Origin: CAZNEZ01 sp964572475
GTDB taxonomy: Bacteria > Bacillota > Clostridia > Lachnospirales > Lachnospiraceae
Direction of reading: 5' to 3'
Length of the DNA: 13,078 nucleotides
NCBI GenBank assembly: GCA_964572475.1
Contig: CAZNEZ010000054.1
Location: 1 to 13,078, forward strand
Positions 1 through 8,131 of the stretch are shown here, piece by piece (positions within the stretch are counted from its first letter, which is position 1; every line of letters begins with the position of its first letter). A program made the position numbers and the translations under genes. Below the pieces are notes generated by a model that searched no databases, was not told where the DNA came from, and saw only the letters and a program-made list of their open reading frames with translations.

Positions 1-839
1 GTCGCTAATTCTTTGGTTAGATTGTTATTAGCTTCAGCAGCCTTCTTCCACTCATCAGCGCATTTTTGCCATTCTTCCATTATTGTAGAAATACTATGTG
101 ATAATTTAATACATTGATATTTATCCTTAGCATAACTATGTCCATCTTTATCCGATATAACATATTCAAAAAAATGATTATAGCTATTACTTAGTACATT
201 TTTATCTGTCGTAATATTCAATAATTCAAATACTTTTGACATAGGATAAAATTCTTCAAAATCCATATTATGAATATAGCCATCATTTATACAGTGGTAT
301 ATAGCTAAATCTTTTGGAATCACAAAGTCGATTGTCCATTCATAATCAATAAAAACGGGTTCTTCACCTCGCATAATGATATTGCTAGCAATGGCATCAA
401 AATTAGAGAATTTTAATCCCTCTTTTCCATTATAAGCTGCTCCATCTCCAAACCACTCATTAAATTCAGGACTTTCTGTAAAGTTGCATTTGTTTTGTTC
501 ATTTCCGCATATTAGCTTTTTATGATATCTTAAGATTTTCTCATATTCAGCTATATCATTATTTTTTACTGCTTTTTTATATTTATCTAAAAGCATTTTT
601 CCAGTAATAAATTCAAACTCAAGAGCTTCTTTATCTTTCCATGCTTTACAGATATATACATCTGTATAATATTTCTTAAGTTTTTCCTGTGCAGCATACA
701 TTTTATCAAGATGTGCAATTCCTTCTTCGTAAATAGGGAATTTCTTTACTGTATTTACATTGTTTTCAGTGCTGCATACAGTTTTTATGCTAAAATTTTT
801 GTTGCGCTCATCGCTATATTTTATATAACCACATTTCAT
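1..839 (-). CDS. Kinase-like protein with C-terminal helical tail, WbdD kinase-like (3' end cut by window)
   Basis: Seen: an open frame of 279 codons runs from an ATG at 839 to the left edge with no stop. The start is firm: AAGGAG lies 6 nt upstream, and the ATG overlaps the methyltransferase stop as ATGA. An APH/choline-kinase-like fold is suggested by a Lys in VKKFP (about residue 32), a hinge-like FEFITGK (75-81), a catalytic-loop-like NFDAIASN giving D148-x4-N153, and a metal-binding Asp in IDYEW (D165). The usual His of HxD is Asn here. Residues from about 245 are rich in Lys, Glu and Ala and look like the start of a coiled coil. Inference: it may phosphorylate the non-reducing end of an exported glycan together with the preceding methyltransferase, as the WbdD kinase domain does. 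Another small-molecule or sugar kinase, or a pseudokinase, is possible. No signal peptide or membrane segment is seen. Confidence 0.75.
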   Translation of the reverse strand, partial: MKCGYIKYSDERNKNFSIKTVCSTENNVNTVKKFPIYEEGIAHLDKMYAAQEKLKKYYTDVYICKAWKDKEALEFEFITGKMLLDKYKKAVKNNDIAEYEKILRYHKKLICGNEQNKCNFTESPEFNEWFGDGAAYNGKEGLKFSNFDAIASNIIMRGEEPVFIDYEWTIDFVIPKDLAIYHCINDGYIHNMDFEEFYPMSKVFELLNITTDKNVLSNSYNHFFEYVISDKDGHSYAKDKYQCIKLSHSISTIMEEWQKCADEWKKAAEANNNLTKELA

Positions 840-1750
840 GAATTACTCCTTACTGCTTCTATCAAAAATGAATTAGCAAAATATTTTATTTCTTCTGTTC
901 CTTTTAAGCTTTTTAAAGCTTTAACTTGATTAAAACATTCTTGTATTGGAGAATCATAATTGTGTTTTTCTGAATAATCCACTTCATATTCCATTATAGT
1001 TTCTTCATCATAAAACACCTGTGGCATTTTGTAATCAGGAAATGGAAAAGCAAATGTAAGCTTGTCAAATCCACAGCTCTGTAATAATTTTTTAATCTCA
1101 GAATATGAAAAAGTTCTTACTTTATTCTCATTATTATATCCTTCAATTCCAATAAATGGTTTTCCAATATGGTCCTCATTATATCCTGCAAAATACTTCA
1201 TTCCGAGTCTATTTTCTATTGCAATATATAATTTGCCATTCTCTTTTAAGCATTCCTTTATTTTGTCAAGAAATGCCTGAAATGGTTTCTTTGCATTAAT
1301 ATAATAGTTTGCATACTCTAATACACCAATCAATGTAATTACATCATATTTCTTAGTTATCTTAATATCCTGAAAGTTACCTACAAAGATTTCTATGTTG
1401 TCTGCAGTTTTATGTCTATTCGCATTTACTAATGATCTTCTTTTTGACAATTCAATGCAGTCAACTTTGTGAGCTTTTCTTGCCATTGCACCTGTAACCG
1501 CGCCCATACCAGCACCTATTTCAAGAACATCATCTGTCTCTGAAATATCCATAGGCTCAACAATATTTTCTCTTTGACGGCTTAAATGATATAATACTGC
1601 CCAGTTATTAAATCTTGAATCAGTATAGTTATAATCCTCACTTGTTTTTACTATTTGAAGTATTTCATCTTCTATATCTCCATCACTGTACAAATCTTTT
1701 CCTGTATAGAATTCATAGTTCATTGTAACATTTCCTATTTTCTCTATCAT
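836..1750 (-). CDS. Class I SAM-dependent methyltransferase, candidate glycan-capping enzyme
   Basis: The 304-residue protein has a Rossmann-type methyltransferase core: motif I VLEIGAGMG (75-83) for SAM binding, the acidic motif II end VDCIELS (96-102), GNFQD (124-128), and YDVITLIGVLEY (135-146) followed by an IAIENRLGMKYFAGY stretch. This last stretch resembles methyltransferases of polysaccharide clusters. The start is set by AAGGAGG 6 nt before the ATG. The gene follows the second RgpF-like gene by 23 nt and ends in a 4-nt ATGA overlap with the kinase-like gene, which implies translational coupling. Family knowledge: WbdD of E. coli O9a joins methyltransferase, kinase and coiled coil in one chain and caps the polymannan. 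Inference: this is the methyltransferase half of a split equivalent. It could instead methylate a sugar within the repeat unit or a nucleotide sugar. Confidence 0.85.
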   Translation of the reverse strand: MIEKIGNVTMNYEFYTGKDLYSDGDIEDEILQIVKTSEDYNYTDSRFNNWAVLYHLSRQRENIVEPMDISETDDVLEIGAGMGAVTGAMARKAHKVDCIELSKRRSLVNANRHKTADNIEIFVGNFQDIKITKKYDVITLIGVLEYANYYINAKKPFQAFLDKIKECLKENGKLYIAIENRLGMKYFAGYNEDHIGKPFIGIEGYNNENKVRTFSYSEIKKLLQSCGFDKLTFAFPFPDYKMPQVFYDEETIMEYEVDYSEKHNYDSPIQECFNQVKALKSLKGTEEIKYFANSFLIEAVRSNS

Positions 1751-1773
1751 CTCAATCCTCCTTAAAGCTCCTA

Positions 1774-3642
1774 TTAATTTTCGTCTCTGCCTCTTACATG
1801 TTTATATATCTTTTTTCCAGTGGTATATGCTTTTTGGGGAAGAACACTTTTTAATTTTTGTTTTGTGCGATATTTCCAGCCGCTATCAGTAACAGTGTGC
1901 TTTTCCAATTCATTGTTTTTAACTCTGTTAAGAACTATACTGTGGTAATTTGCTCCGTACTTATCAAATACGGCTTTGTTCAATTCCCTCATCATATAGT
2001 CAGAGTTAGTTATTTCAATCTCTGCATAATTATTACTATATAGAGTTCCTGTATACATACCGCTTGCTTGTACAATGGCTGATAGGGATAAATAGAAAAT
2101 CTCATCTGTTGTTTCTGACTCTAATGCTCTCTCCATTTCATCACTAAACAAGGCTTTTTTGGATATCCAGAAATTCCCTTGTGTTGGGTATAATGGAGAC
2201 TCATTTTTCTTGATATTACTATGAATATTAATATCCTTTAAATACTTCTTTACTATATCAAATTTTCTATTCCATCTATGTGCATACATTTTAAAGTATT
2301 CACCAAAGTCTGGCATTGGTGGTATAGCCAATCCCATTCTTTTATTATCTATAAATGTCTGTTTTACATTTGCAATGTATTCTTCTGAAGGAATAATACA
2401 ATTCCAGTCTTTATAAATATTAGATATTTCATTACTATATGGTCTGACTTTTTCTACAGAATCAATTACACAAAATGCATAGTACTGACTTGACTTATCT
2501 TCCTTACTCTTTACAATACTAATTAAATTCTGGGCTGAATCGACCTCAGTATAATTTGTAGATACTTTACAATCTTCAGAGATTTTGTTCATTACAACAT
2601 TAACATCTGATTCTTTACCATAAATGTTTACTTTACATTTATCTTTTAATGTCTGTAGAAAATCTTCATAAAACTGAATACAAGATGAATCTTTAACCCA
2701 TATATTAATCTCCATATCGATTATATCCATTTCTTTGTATATCATATCATCAGGAATACAATAATTTAAATGCATAACCTTTGATACTGCGGACATATTC
2801 TCTAGTCTTAAAATATTATCCCATATCATATTTACGTCATAATCTGTATTCTCACAAATATACTCATACGCTATAGCAGATGGTTCACCACCTGTATTTA
2901 CAAGGAAATCATCATATCCTGTAAAGAATGAACGTCTTTTTATGATTGGACATCTGTCTTTTTCTAATAAATCCTTAGCATAAAACATAATAGGACAATA
3001 TGCATATTTTTCATATCTGTCTGTATTCACATATACTTCCCACTTATATCCTAAATCCTCAAAATGCTTAGTAAGAATGGTTTCATACTCACATATTGAC
3101 TCTTCATATGATTTTGGATTTTTCATTGATATAATGAACTTCTTATAATCGAAACTTGAAATCAGACTTCTTCTTAATACAATAAAGTGTGACTGAATGT
3201 GTTCTGGCATATATCCATATCTGTTCTTCTTATATGGGTCAAAGTCTACTTTATGATGCTTAGTAACTCCCCAGAAGTCCAAATCTCTATTGCTCATTTC
3301 ATCGAACATTTCAGAAAATGGGTATATTCCTCCAAAGAATGTATAGTTGAACATAACTACTTCATCATATTTTTCCAGTTCCTTGAATCCTATATAGAAT
3401 AAGCCTTCTCTGTATCCTCCTACATCAAATCCAGTGTTTTCTCTAATAATTAAGTCATCCGATTCCTGACGTAATTTATCCAGTCCTTCTTCGTTTGGCT
3501 CTCCATTGCATACTATTAGTAAATGTTTCAGACTTTTCCTTATATCTTTTAACATATAAATAATATAATCATCTACTATGCCATCTCTATCATAAAATAG
3601 AAATATTCCACATCTGTTTTTTAAATCACTTAAGATTTTCAT
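1774..3642 (-). CDS. Rhamnan synthesis F (RgpF)-family protein, second copy, with diverged C-terminal half
   Basis: The 622-residue protein is a tandem paralogue of the gene just upstream. The N-terminal half shows the RgpF-type marks at the same positions: FLFYDRDGIVDDY (14-26), NTGFDVGGY (69-77), DEVVMFNYTFFGGIYPF (93-109), DFWG (122-125) and CPIIKRRSFF (231-240). The C-terminal half still aligns loosely (PPMPDFG, GNFWISK). It lacks the NxGRDVxPFL and VHDKK motifs kept in the other copy, and ends in a basic tail of about 30 residues. The start is supported by AGGAG 6 nt before the ATG, and the gap to the upstream gene is 16 nt. Family knowledge: RgpF proteins act in rhamnose-glucose polysaccharide assembly in streptococci and are treated as glycosyltransferases. 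Inference: a cytoplasmic glycosyltransferase with one active and one degenerate module, possibly binding its partner copy or the membrane. Confidence 0.85.
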   Translation of the reverse strand: MKILSDLKNRCGIFLFYDRDGIVDDYIIYMLKDIRKSLKHLLIVCNGEPNEEGLDKLRQESDDLIIRENTGFDVGGYREGLFYIGFKELEKYDEVVMFNYTFFGGIYPFSEMFDEMSNRDLDFWGVTKHHKVDFDPYKKNRYGYMPEHIQSHFIVLRRSLISSFDYKKFIISMKNPKSYEESICEYETILTKHFEDLGYKWEVYVNTDRYEKYAYCPIMFYAKDLLEKDRCPIIKRRSFFTGYDDFLVNTGGEPSAIAYEYICENTDYDVNMIWDNILRLENMSAVSKVMHLNYCIPDDMIYKEMDIIDMEINIWVKDSSCIQFYEDFLQTLKDKCKVNIYGKESDVNVVMNKISEDCKVSTNYTEVDSAQNLISIVKSKEDKSSQYYAFCVIDSVEKVRPYSNEISNIYKDWNCIIPSEEYIANVKQTFIDNKRMGLAIPPMPDFGEYFKMYAHRWNRKFDIVKKYLKDINIHSNIKKNESPLYPTQGNFWISKKALFSDEMERALESETTDEIFYLSLSAIVQASGMYTGTLYSNNYAEIEITNSDYMMRELNKAVFDKYGANYHSIVLNRVKNNELEKHTVTDSGWKYRTKQKLKSVLPQKAYTTGKKIYKHVRGRDEN

Positions 3643-3658
3643 GTCTGTCTCCTATTAT

Positions 3659-5440
3659 TTATAATGATTTAATGGCATCAGTTAATTCTCTGAATCTATT
3701 GCTTCCGAGATTGCTCATTGCTGCATTACTCATTTCGCCATTCATATATTTCCAATTAGTTAAATGTATACTTGCGTAAGTATCTACCATAAGCCATCCC
3801 GCATAAAAGCCCTCATTTTGAACGCAGAAGGGATATGTTCTCTCTATCGCATGTAACACTGTAGCATCTGTTTCTATCGGTTCTTTTGGAAAATCGCTGT
3901 ATTCCCAATTATAATCAAATAAACCTTTAAGTGCCTTTGTTCTTACCCAAAACATAGAGCCTAATGGTGCAACCGGTTCTTTGTCCCTATTCATATCTAC
4001 TTTAAGATTAAGCTTTTCTGCCAACGACTTTGCGACCTTAAAATTATCCCCCCATTCACCTTTACCTGTAGTTGGATAATATGGTCCATGTATTGGAACT
4101 GGAGGTGTCAACATGCCTAAGAACTCGTTATTCTCAAATGTGTTAATAACATTGCGTACAAAATTTCTATTTTTAAGCATATTTTCAAAGCACATGAATC
4201 CCCACGATTCTCCAATCGACATTGGCACAATCTGGTATACTTTTTTATCATGTACTTTTCCAATCAAATCATATTTTTCTATAAGGTCCTTACATCCCAC
4301 AAGAAATGGTGCAACATCTCTTCCTATATTTCCAACAATACGAAATTCTATTTTATTATCCTTTATGCATTTAAAGGCTTCTTTAGCAACCTCCAGACGC
4401 TTTTCATCTGGAACAGTAACATATATATCTACATCTTCTGGAACTGACATAGCATATTTACTACACATTTCCGCCAAATCAGCATAATATATATGAATAA
4501 CAAGTGCAGTCCTTAAACTGCTTTTCTGATTATCTGGTGATACTTTAGACGAAAGTACATAATTAAGATGCAGTCTTTTTTTTATATCTGCCATGTTTTG
4601 AAGTCTTAATATATTATTCCATATCATACTTGTGTCATAATCTGTATACTTCTCAATATATTTTAATGCTTCTCTCGTTCCCTCTCCAGCACTTCTCGAT
4701 AGGGCTTCACCATATTCATGGAAAAATGAACGTCTTTTTATAACAGGACATCTTCTTTTTTCAATCATTAAGCGTGGAAAATCTCTTAGCGGATCATATG
4801 TATAACCCTCTAAGTCATCTGAATTAGCATATACGTCCCACTTAAATCCTTTATCGGCAAATTCCTTTGTAAATATAGCTTCATGATATCCTATAGCCTG
4901 CTCATACGACTTTATTTCAGGCATAGTTTCCCAATATTTCACAAAACTTTGTTCCTGTGTAAGTGATTTTCTAAATACCATAAAAAATGACTGTACATGT
5001 TTTGGTAACATACCATATTTAACTGTTCCAAATGGATCAAATGGCACTTCGTGGAAATTAGTTATTCCCCAAAAGTCCAAATCTTTCAATCTCATATCAT
5101 TAAACATCTCTTCAAAAGGATAAAAAGGCCCAAATAATGTTGAGTTACATAAAATAACTTCATCATACTGGCCTGTCGCATTATAATTAATCTTCTTTAG
5201 GGCAAGCTTATAAGAAGTAATGTCATATCCTTGATTAGGACGAACTATTACTTCATCTGCTATTTCATTGAAGCGCTCTTTTCCCTCTTTGGAAATATCT
5301 CCATTACATATAACAAGCAAATATGAAACTTGCTTTTTTAACTCCTCTAAGAAATAAAAGTTGTATTCGTCTGCAATACCATCTTTATCATAAAAAACAT
5401 ATACTCCATATCTTTTTTGAGTTGCATTTTCAATTATCAT
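3659..5440 (-). CDS. rgpF: Rhamnan synthesis F (RgpF)-family glycosyltransferase, two-module
   Basis: The 593-residue protein has two recognisable parts. The N-terminal part carries VYVFYDKDGIADEY (13-26), NQGYDITSY (69-77), DEVILCNSTLFGPFYPF (93-109), DFWG (122-125) and CPVIKRRSFF (231-240). The C-terminal part carries HIYY (316-319), NIGRDVAPFL (371-380), KVHDKK (395-400), GSMFWVR (494-500) and HAIERTYPF (530-538), which is the classical RgpF-type core. No membrane segment or signal peptide is seen, so it should act on the cytoplasmic face. The gap to wzt is only 2 nt, and the GAGGT ribosome binding site lies inside the last wzt codons, so the two are translationally coupled. With rmlD in the same operon, dTDP-L-rhamnose is the likely donor. 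This is inferred, and another donor is possible for one of the two modules. Confidence 0.88.
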   Translation of the reverse strand: MIIENATQKRYGVYVFYDKDGIADEYNFYFLEELKKQVSYLLVICNGDISKEGKERFNEIADEVIVRPNQGYDITSYKLALKKINYNATGQYDEVILCNSTLFGPFYPFEEMFNDMRLKDLDFWGITNFHEVPFDPFGTVKYGMLPKHVQSFFMVFRKSLTQEQSFVKYWETMPEIKSYEQAIGYHEAIFTKEFADKGFKWDVYANSDDLEGYTYDPLRDFPRLMIEKRRCPVIKRRSFFHEYGEALSRSAGEGTREALKYIEKYTDYDTSMIWNNILRLQNMADIKKRLHLNYVLSSKVSPDNQKSSLRTALVIHIYYADLAEMCSKYAMSVPEDVDIYVTVPDEKRLEVAKEAFKCIKDNKIEFRIVGNIGRDVAPFLVGCKDLIEKYDLIGKVHDKKVYQIVPMSIGESWGFMCFENMLKNRNFVRNVINTFENNEFLGMLTPPVPIHGPYYPTTGKGEWGDNFKVAKSLAEKLNLKVDMNRDKEPVAPLGSMFWVRTKALKGLFDYNWEYSDFPKEPIETDATVLHAIERTYPFCVQNEGFYAGWLMVDTYASIHLTNWKYMNGEMSNAAMSNLGSNRFRELTDAIKSL

Positions 5441-5442
5441 TC

Positions 5443-6726
5443 TTATACCTCATTATTTGTAATGGTTACTTTAGAATTCATATCGTAAAAACCAACTGTA
5501 TTTTTATCCGAAATAACATGTATATCACATACATCATAAAGTCTATGATAAACAACAAATTTATTTTTGAAAAAGCCTACACAGCCTAATGACAGCATAT
5601 AATCTCTTCCTTGTAAGTTCATGTTCTGTTTAAACTCAACAATTCTCTCATCACCAGCTTGAACAGGTCCTACAGGAATATCTTCATACATGGTATTAGT
5701 CCCTGTAACCTCTGTTCCTTGCAAATCCTTTATAGTAAAAGCAAAGATTGGTTCTTGAAGTGACTGATGAAATCTTACTTTCATCTTAATAGTAAACTCT
5801 GTGTTTTTAACGATACTTGATGTTATTTTACCCTTTGAGTCTATTATTGCAAAATCAATGATTTCTCCCTGTTTTTCTCCATAATCTAAAAATTCAGGAT
5901 TAATACTAAGACTTTGCTTCCAAATTCCTGGAAGTTCTTTCTTCTTTACAGGTGTATCTTCTTTCTTCTCTTGTTCTGCTTGTTCTGTATTATTTTTAAC
6001 CATGAGCTGCTTATACAAATCTACGATTTCTTTAGGCTCACCCTCTGTTACTTTTGTTCCATTATTCAACAGGATAACCCTGTCACAATATTTACTTATG
6101 CTTCCTAAATCATGACTTACAAATAAAATAGTTTTTCCTAGCTTTTTGAATTCCTCAAACTTATGATAGCACTTAACCTGAAAGAAAACATCTCCAACTG
6201 AAAGTGCCTCATCAACTATTAATATCTCTGGATCAATATTAATTGCTACTGCAAATGCTAATCTTACAAACATACCACTTGAATACGTTTTAACTGGTTG
6301 ATTTACAAAATCGCCTATATCAGCAAAGCTAAGAATATCATCCATTCTGCTTTTAATCTCTTCCTCAGAAAAGCCCATCATAGTTCCATTTAAATAAATA
6401 TTTTCTATTCCTGTATATTCAAAATTAAAACCTGCACCTAGTTCAAGTAATGCAGAAATTCTTCCTTTAATACTTACATTTCCAATAGATGGATTAAGCA
6501 CTCCGGTTATAATTTTCAGAATAGTGGATTTACCTGATCCATTTGTTCCTATGATACCTACTGTTTCACCCTTTTTCACTTCAAAATTCACATCTCTTAG
6601 TGCATAATGCTCCTGAAAAAGAGTTTTTTTAGAAAGACCAAGAGCTTCCTTTAGTCTGTCAGATGGTTTGTTATATAATTTATATATTTTTGATACATTC
6701 TCAACTTTAATTGCACTCGTTTCCAT
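5443..6726 (-). CDS. wzt: Polysaccharide ABC exporter ATPase (Wzt) with C-terminal glycan-binding-type domain
   Basis: This 427-residue ATPase subunit energises export of an undecaprenyl-linked glycan through its membrane partner. Seen: Walker A GTNGSGKST (60-68), the family segment LLELGAGFNFEYTGIENI (93-110), ABC signature YSSGMFVRL (148-156), Walker B ILIVDEALSVGD (168-179) and the H-loop SHD (204-206). A charged linker (about 245-265) leads to a beta-rich C-terminal domain (about 270-425), matching the Wzt C-terminal domain type. Family knowledge: in E. coli O9a this domain binds the capped non-reducing end and makes export depend on termination. ATPases without it are about 250-260 residues. 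It lies 11 nt after wzm with AAAGGT before the ATG. Which glycan the domain binds cannot be read from sequence. Confidence 0.93.
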   Translation of the reverse strand: METSAIKVENVSKIYKLYNKPSDRLKEALGLSKKTLFQEHYALRDVNFEVKKGETVGIIGTNGSGKSTILKIITGVLNPSIGNVSIKGRISALLELGAGFNFEYTGIENIYLNGTMMGFSEEEIKSRMDDILSFADIGDFVNQPVKTYSSGMFVRLAFAVAINIDPEILIVDEALSVGDVFFQVKCYHKFEEFKKLGKTILFVSHDLGSISKYCDRVILLNNGTKVTEGEPKEIVDLYKQLMVKNNTEQAEQEKKEDTPVKKKELPGIWKQSLSINPEFLDYGEKQGEIIDFAIIDSKGKITSSIVKNTEFTIKMKVRFHQSLQEPIFAFTIKDLQGTEVTGTNTMYEDIPVGPVQAGDERIVEFKQNMNLQGRDYMLSLGCVGFFKNKFVVYHRLYDVCDIHVISDKNTVGFYDMNSKVTITNNEV

Positions 6727-6737
6727 TTGTTACCTTT

Positions 6738-8111
6738 CTACAATACATCTGCAAAATGTACTTTCAATTTTTTGAATACCATGGTTCCTATACCGAATAA
6801 AACAATAGTACAACCCCAGAACCAAGCAGTTTCATATATTTTTTCCCAAAACCACACTTTATTGATAAGAGAATCTCTATATCCCATTACAATATAGTAC
6901 ATTGGCATTGTCTTAAATATCCACAAAAATCTATCTGGCAAAATGGAAATCTGCCACATAATAGGTGTCATCCATATACCAATCTGTAAAAATACATTTA
7001 CAATCTGACTTGTATCTCTGAAAAATATTACGATAGAACTTGTAAAGTATATTATACCAAGAGATAGCACAAAGGTACAGAATGTATAATATATTATCTG
7101 TAATGTATATACATCAGGTGTATAACCATACAGTGAATATATCAGAACTGTTATAGCCATAAAGAATAAATGCACAAATAATGCTGATATTACTTTTACC
7201 ACTGGCAGTATACTTATTTTGAATACAACCTTTTTAACAAGATATTGATATTCCATTAATGATGATGTTCCTGCTCCTAATGCTTCTGAGAAGAAGAACC
7301 ATGGTACAAGACCTGCAATCAGCCACAGGATAAATGGGAAATCACCTACATTACCACTTCTAAGCCCTACCTGAAATACAAACCAGTATACAACTATAGT
7401 TACTGTAGGTTGAATAAATGCCCATACGATTCCTAAATAGGAACCTACATACTTTGTTTTAAAATCGTTCTTTGCCAGATTCATTATAAGCTTCTTATTG
7501 TTAACAAGCTCTTTAAATAAGTCTATAATCTTATATCCCATTAAACAGAATACAAATAATATTATATCTATTGCAGCACATACGATAATATTAAGTATAA
7601 AACACCAGTCTTTAGCCCAGTCATGAATAATATCTTTAAGGTATCCTTCTTCAAAATTCAAGATTTCCTGCGGATCATTTTCCGTAGTTTCAACAATGAT
7701 GTTATCACCATTTTCAATAATGGCACCTAAACCCTTCGTCTGTAAATCATATTCTAAGAGTTTATCTTTAAGTTCTATCTCCTTGCCATGATATGACATC
7801 TTCATTGAGTAAACCTTAACTGTAGCTTTACTATCTCCAAAATCAATTCTCCAATCATCATAACCTATTGGAACAGAAAATGCCAATACTACTTTTTCAT
7901 TAGCAGTTCCATAAGCAATGGATTGTGATTGAGCTATATCAAAAATGCCATCTTTTGCATAAAAGAACTGGTAAACACCCGCTTGTGTGGATTCCATTTC
8001 TATCTTTAATGTTACTTTTTCAGGCATTGTTACTGGCAACTTAAATAGAACTATATAATTTGATAATATCGCTAAAATCAGTGCCAAAATAATGGTTTTT
8101 TTTCGTTTCAC
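6738..8111 (-). CDS. wzm: Polysaccharide ABC exporter permease (Wzm) with N-terminal extracytoplasmic domain
   Basis: The C-terminal 255 or so residues are a typical ABC-2 permease of the Wzm/RgpC/TagG type: the amphipathic entry KNDFKTKYVGSYLGIVWAFIQP (about 214-235), several hydrophobic helices, and the late GYRDSLIN segment. Usual length is about 260 residues; this protein has 457. The extra N-terminus holds a membrane anchor (about 6-24), a predicted outward-facing beta-rich domain (about 30-160, with YQFFYAKDG and WRIDFGDSKATVKVYSM), and a second membrane helix (about 170-193) leading into the permease. The start codon is GTG, with AAGAAGG 9 nt upstream. No nearby ATG has such a site. 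It lies 20 nt after the SDR gene and 11 nt before wzt. The extra domain looks like a beta-sandwich and could bind glycan at the outer face; that function is a guess. Confidence 0.9.
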   Translation of the reverse strand: MKRKKTIILALILAILSNYIVLFKLPVTMPEKVTLKIEMESTQAGVYQFFYAKDGIFDIAQSQSIAYGTANEKVVLAFSVPIGYDDWRIDFGDSKATVKVYSMKMSYHGKEIELKDKLLEYDLQTKGLGAIIENGDNIIVETTENDPQEILNFEEGYLKDIIHDWAKDWCFILNIIVCAAIDIILFVFCLMGYKIIDLFKELVNNKKLIMNLAKNDFKTKYVGSYLGIVWAFIQPTVTIVVYWFVFQVGLRSGNVGDFPFILWLIAGLVPWFFFSEALGAGTSSLMEYQYLVKKVVFKISILPVVKVISALFVHLFFMAITVLIYSLYGYTPDVYTLQIIYYTFCTFVLSLGIIYFTSSIVIFFRDTSQIVNVFLQIGIWMTPIMWQISILPDRFLWIFKTMPMYYIVMGYRDSLINKVWFWEKIYETAWFWGCTIVLFGIGTMVFKKLKVHFADVL

Positions 8112-8131
8112 TATGCTGTACCTTCTTTATA

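Noticed and set aside
4113..4487. 124-residue plus-strand ORF
   Set aside because: It lies wholly inside the RgpF-family gene on the other strand, has no good ribosome binding site and resembles no protein. The same holds for the plus-strand frames near 711-929, 1062-1280, 1858-2043, 3199-3402, 4250-4447, 5323-5589 and 5914-6108.
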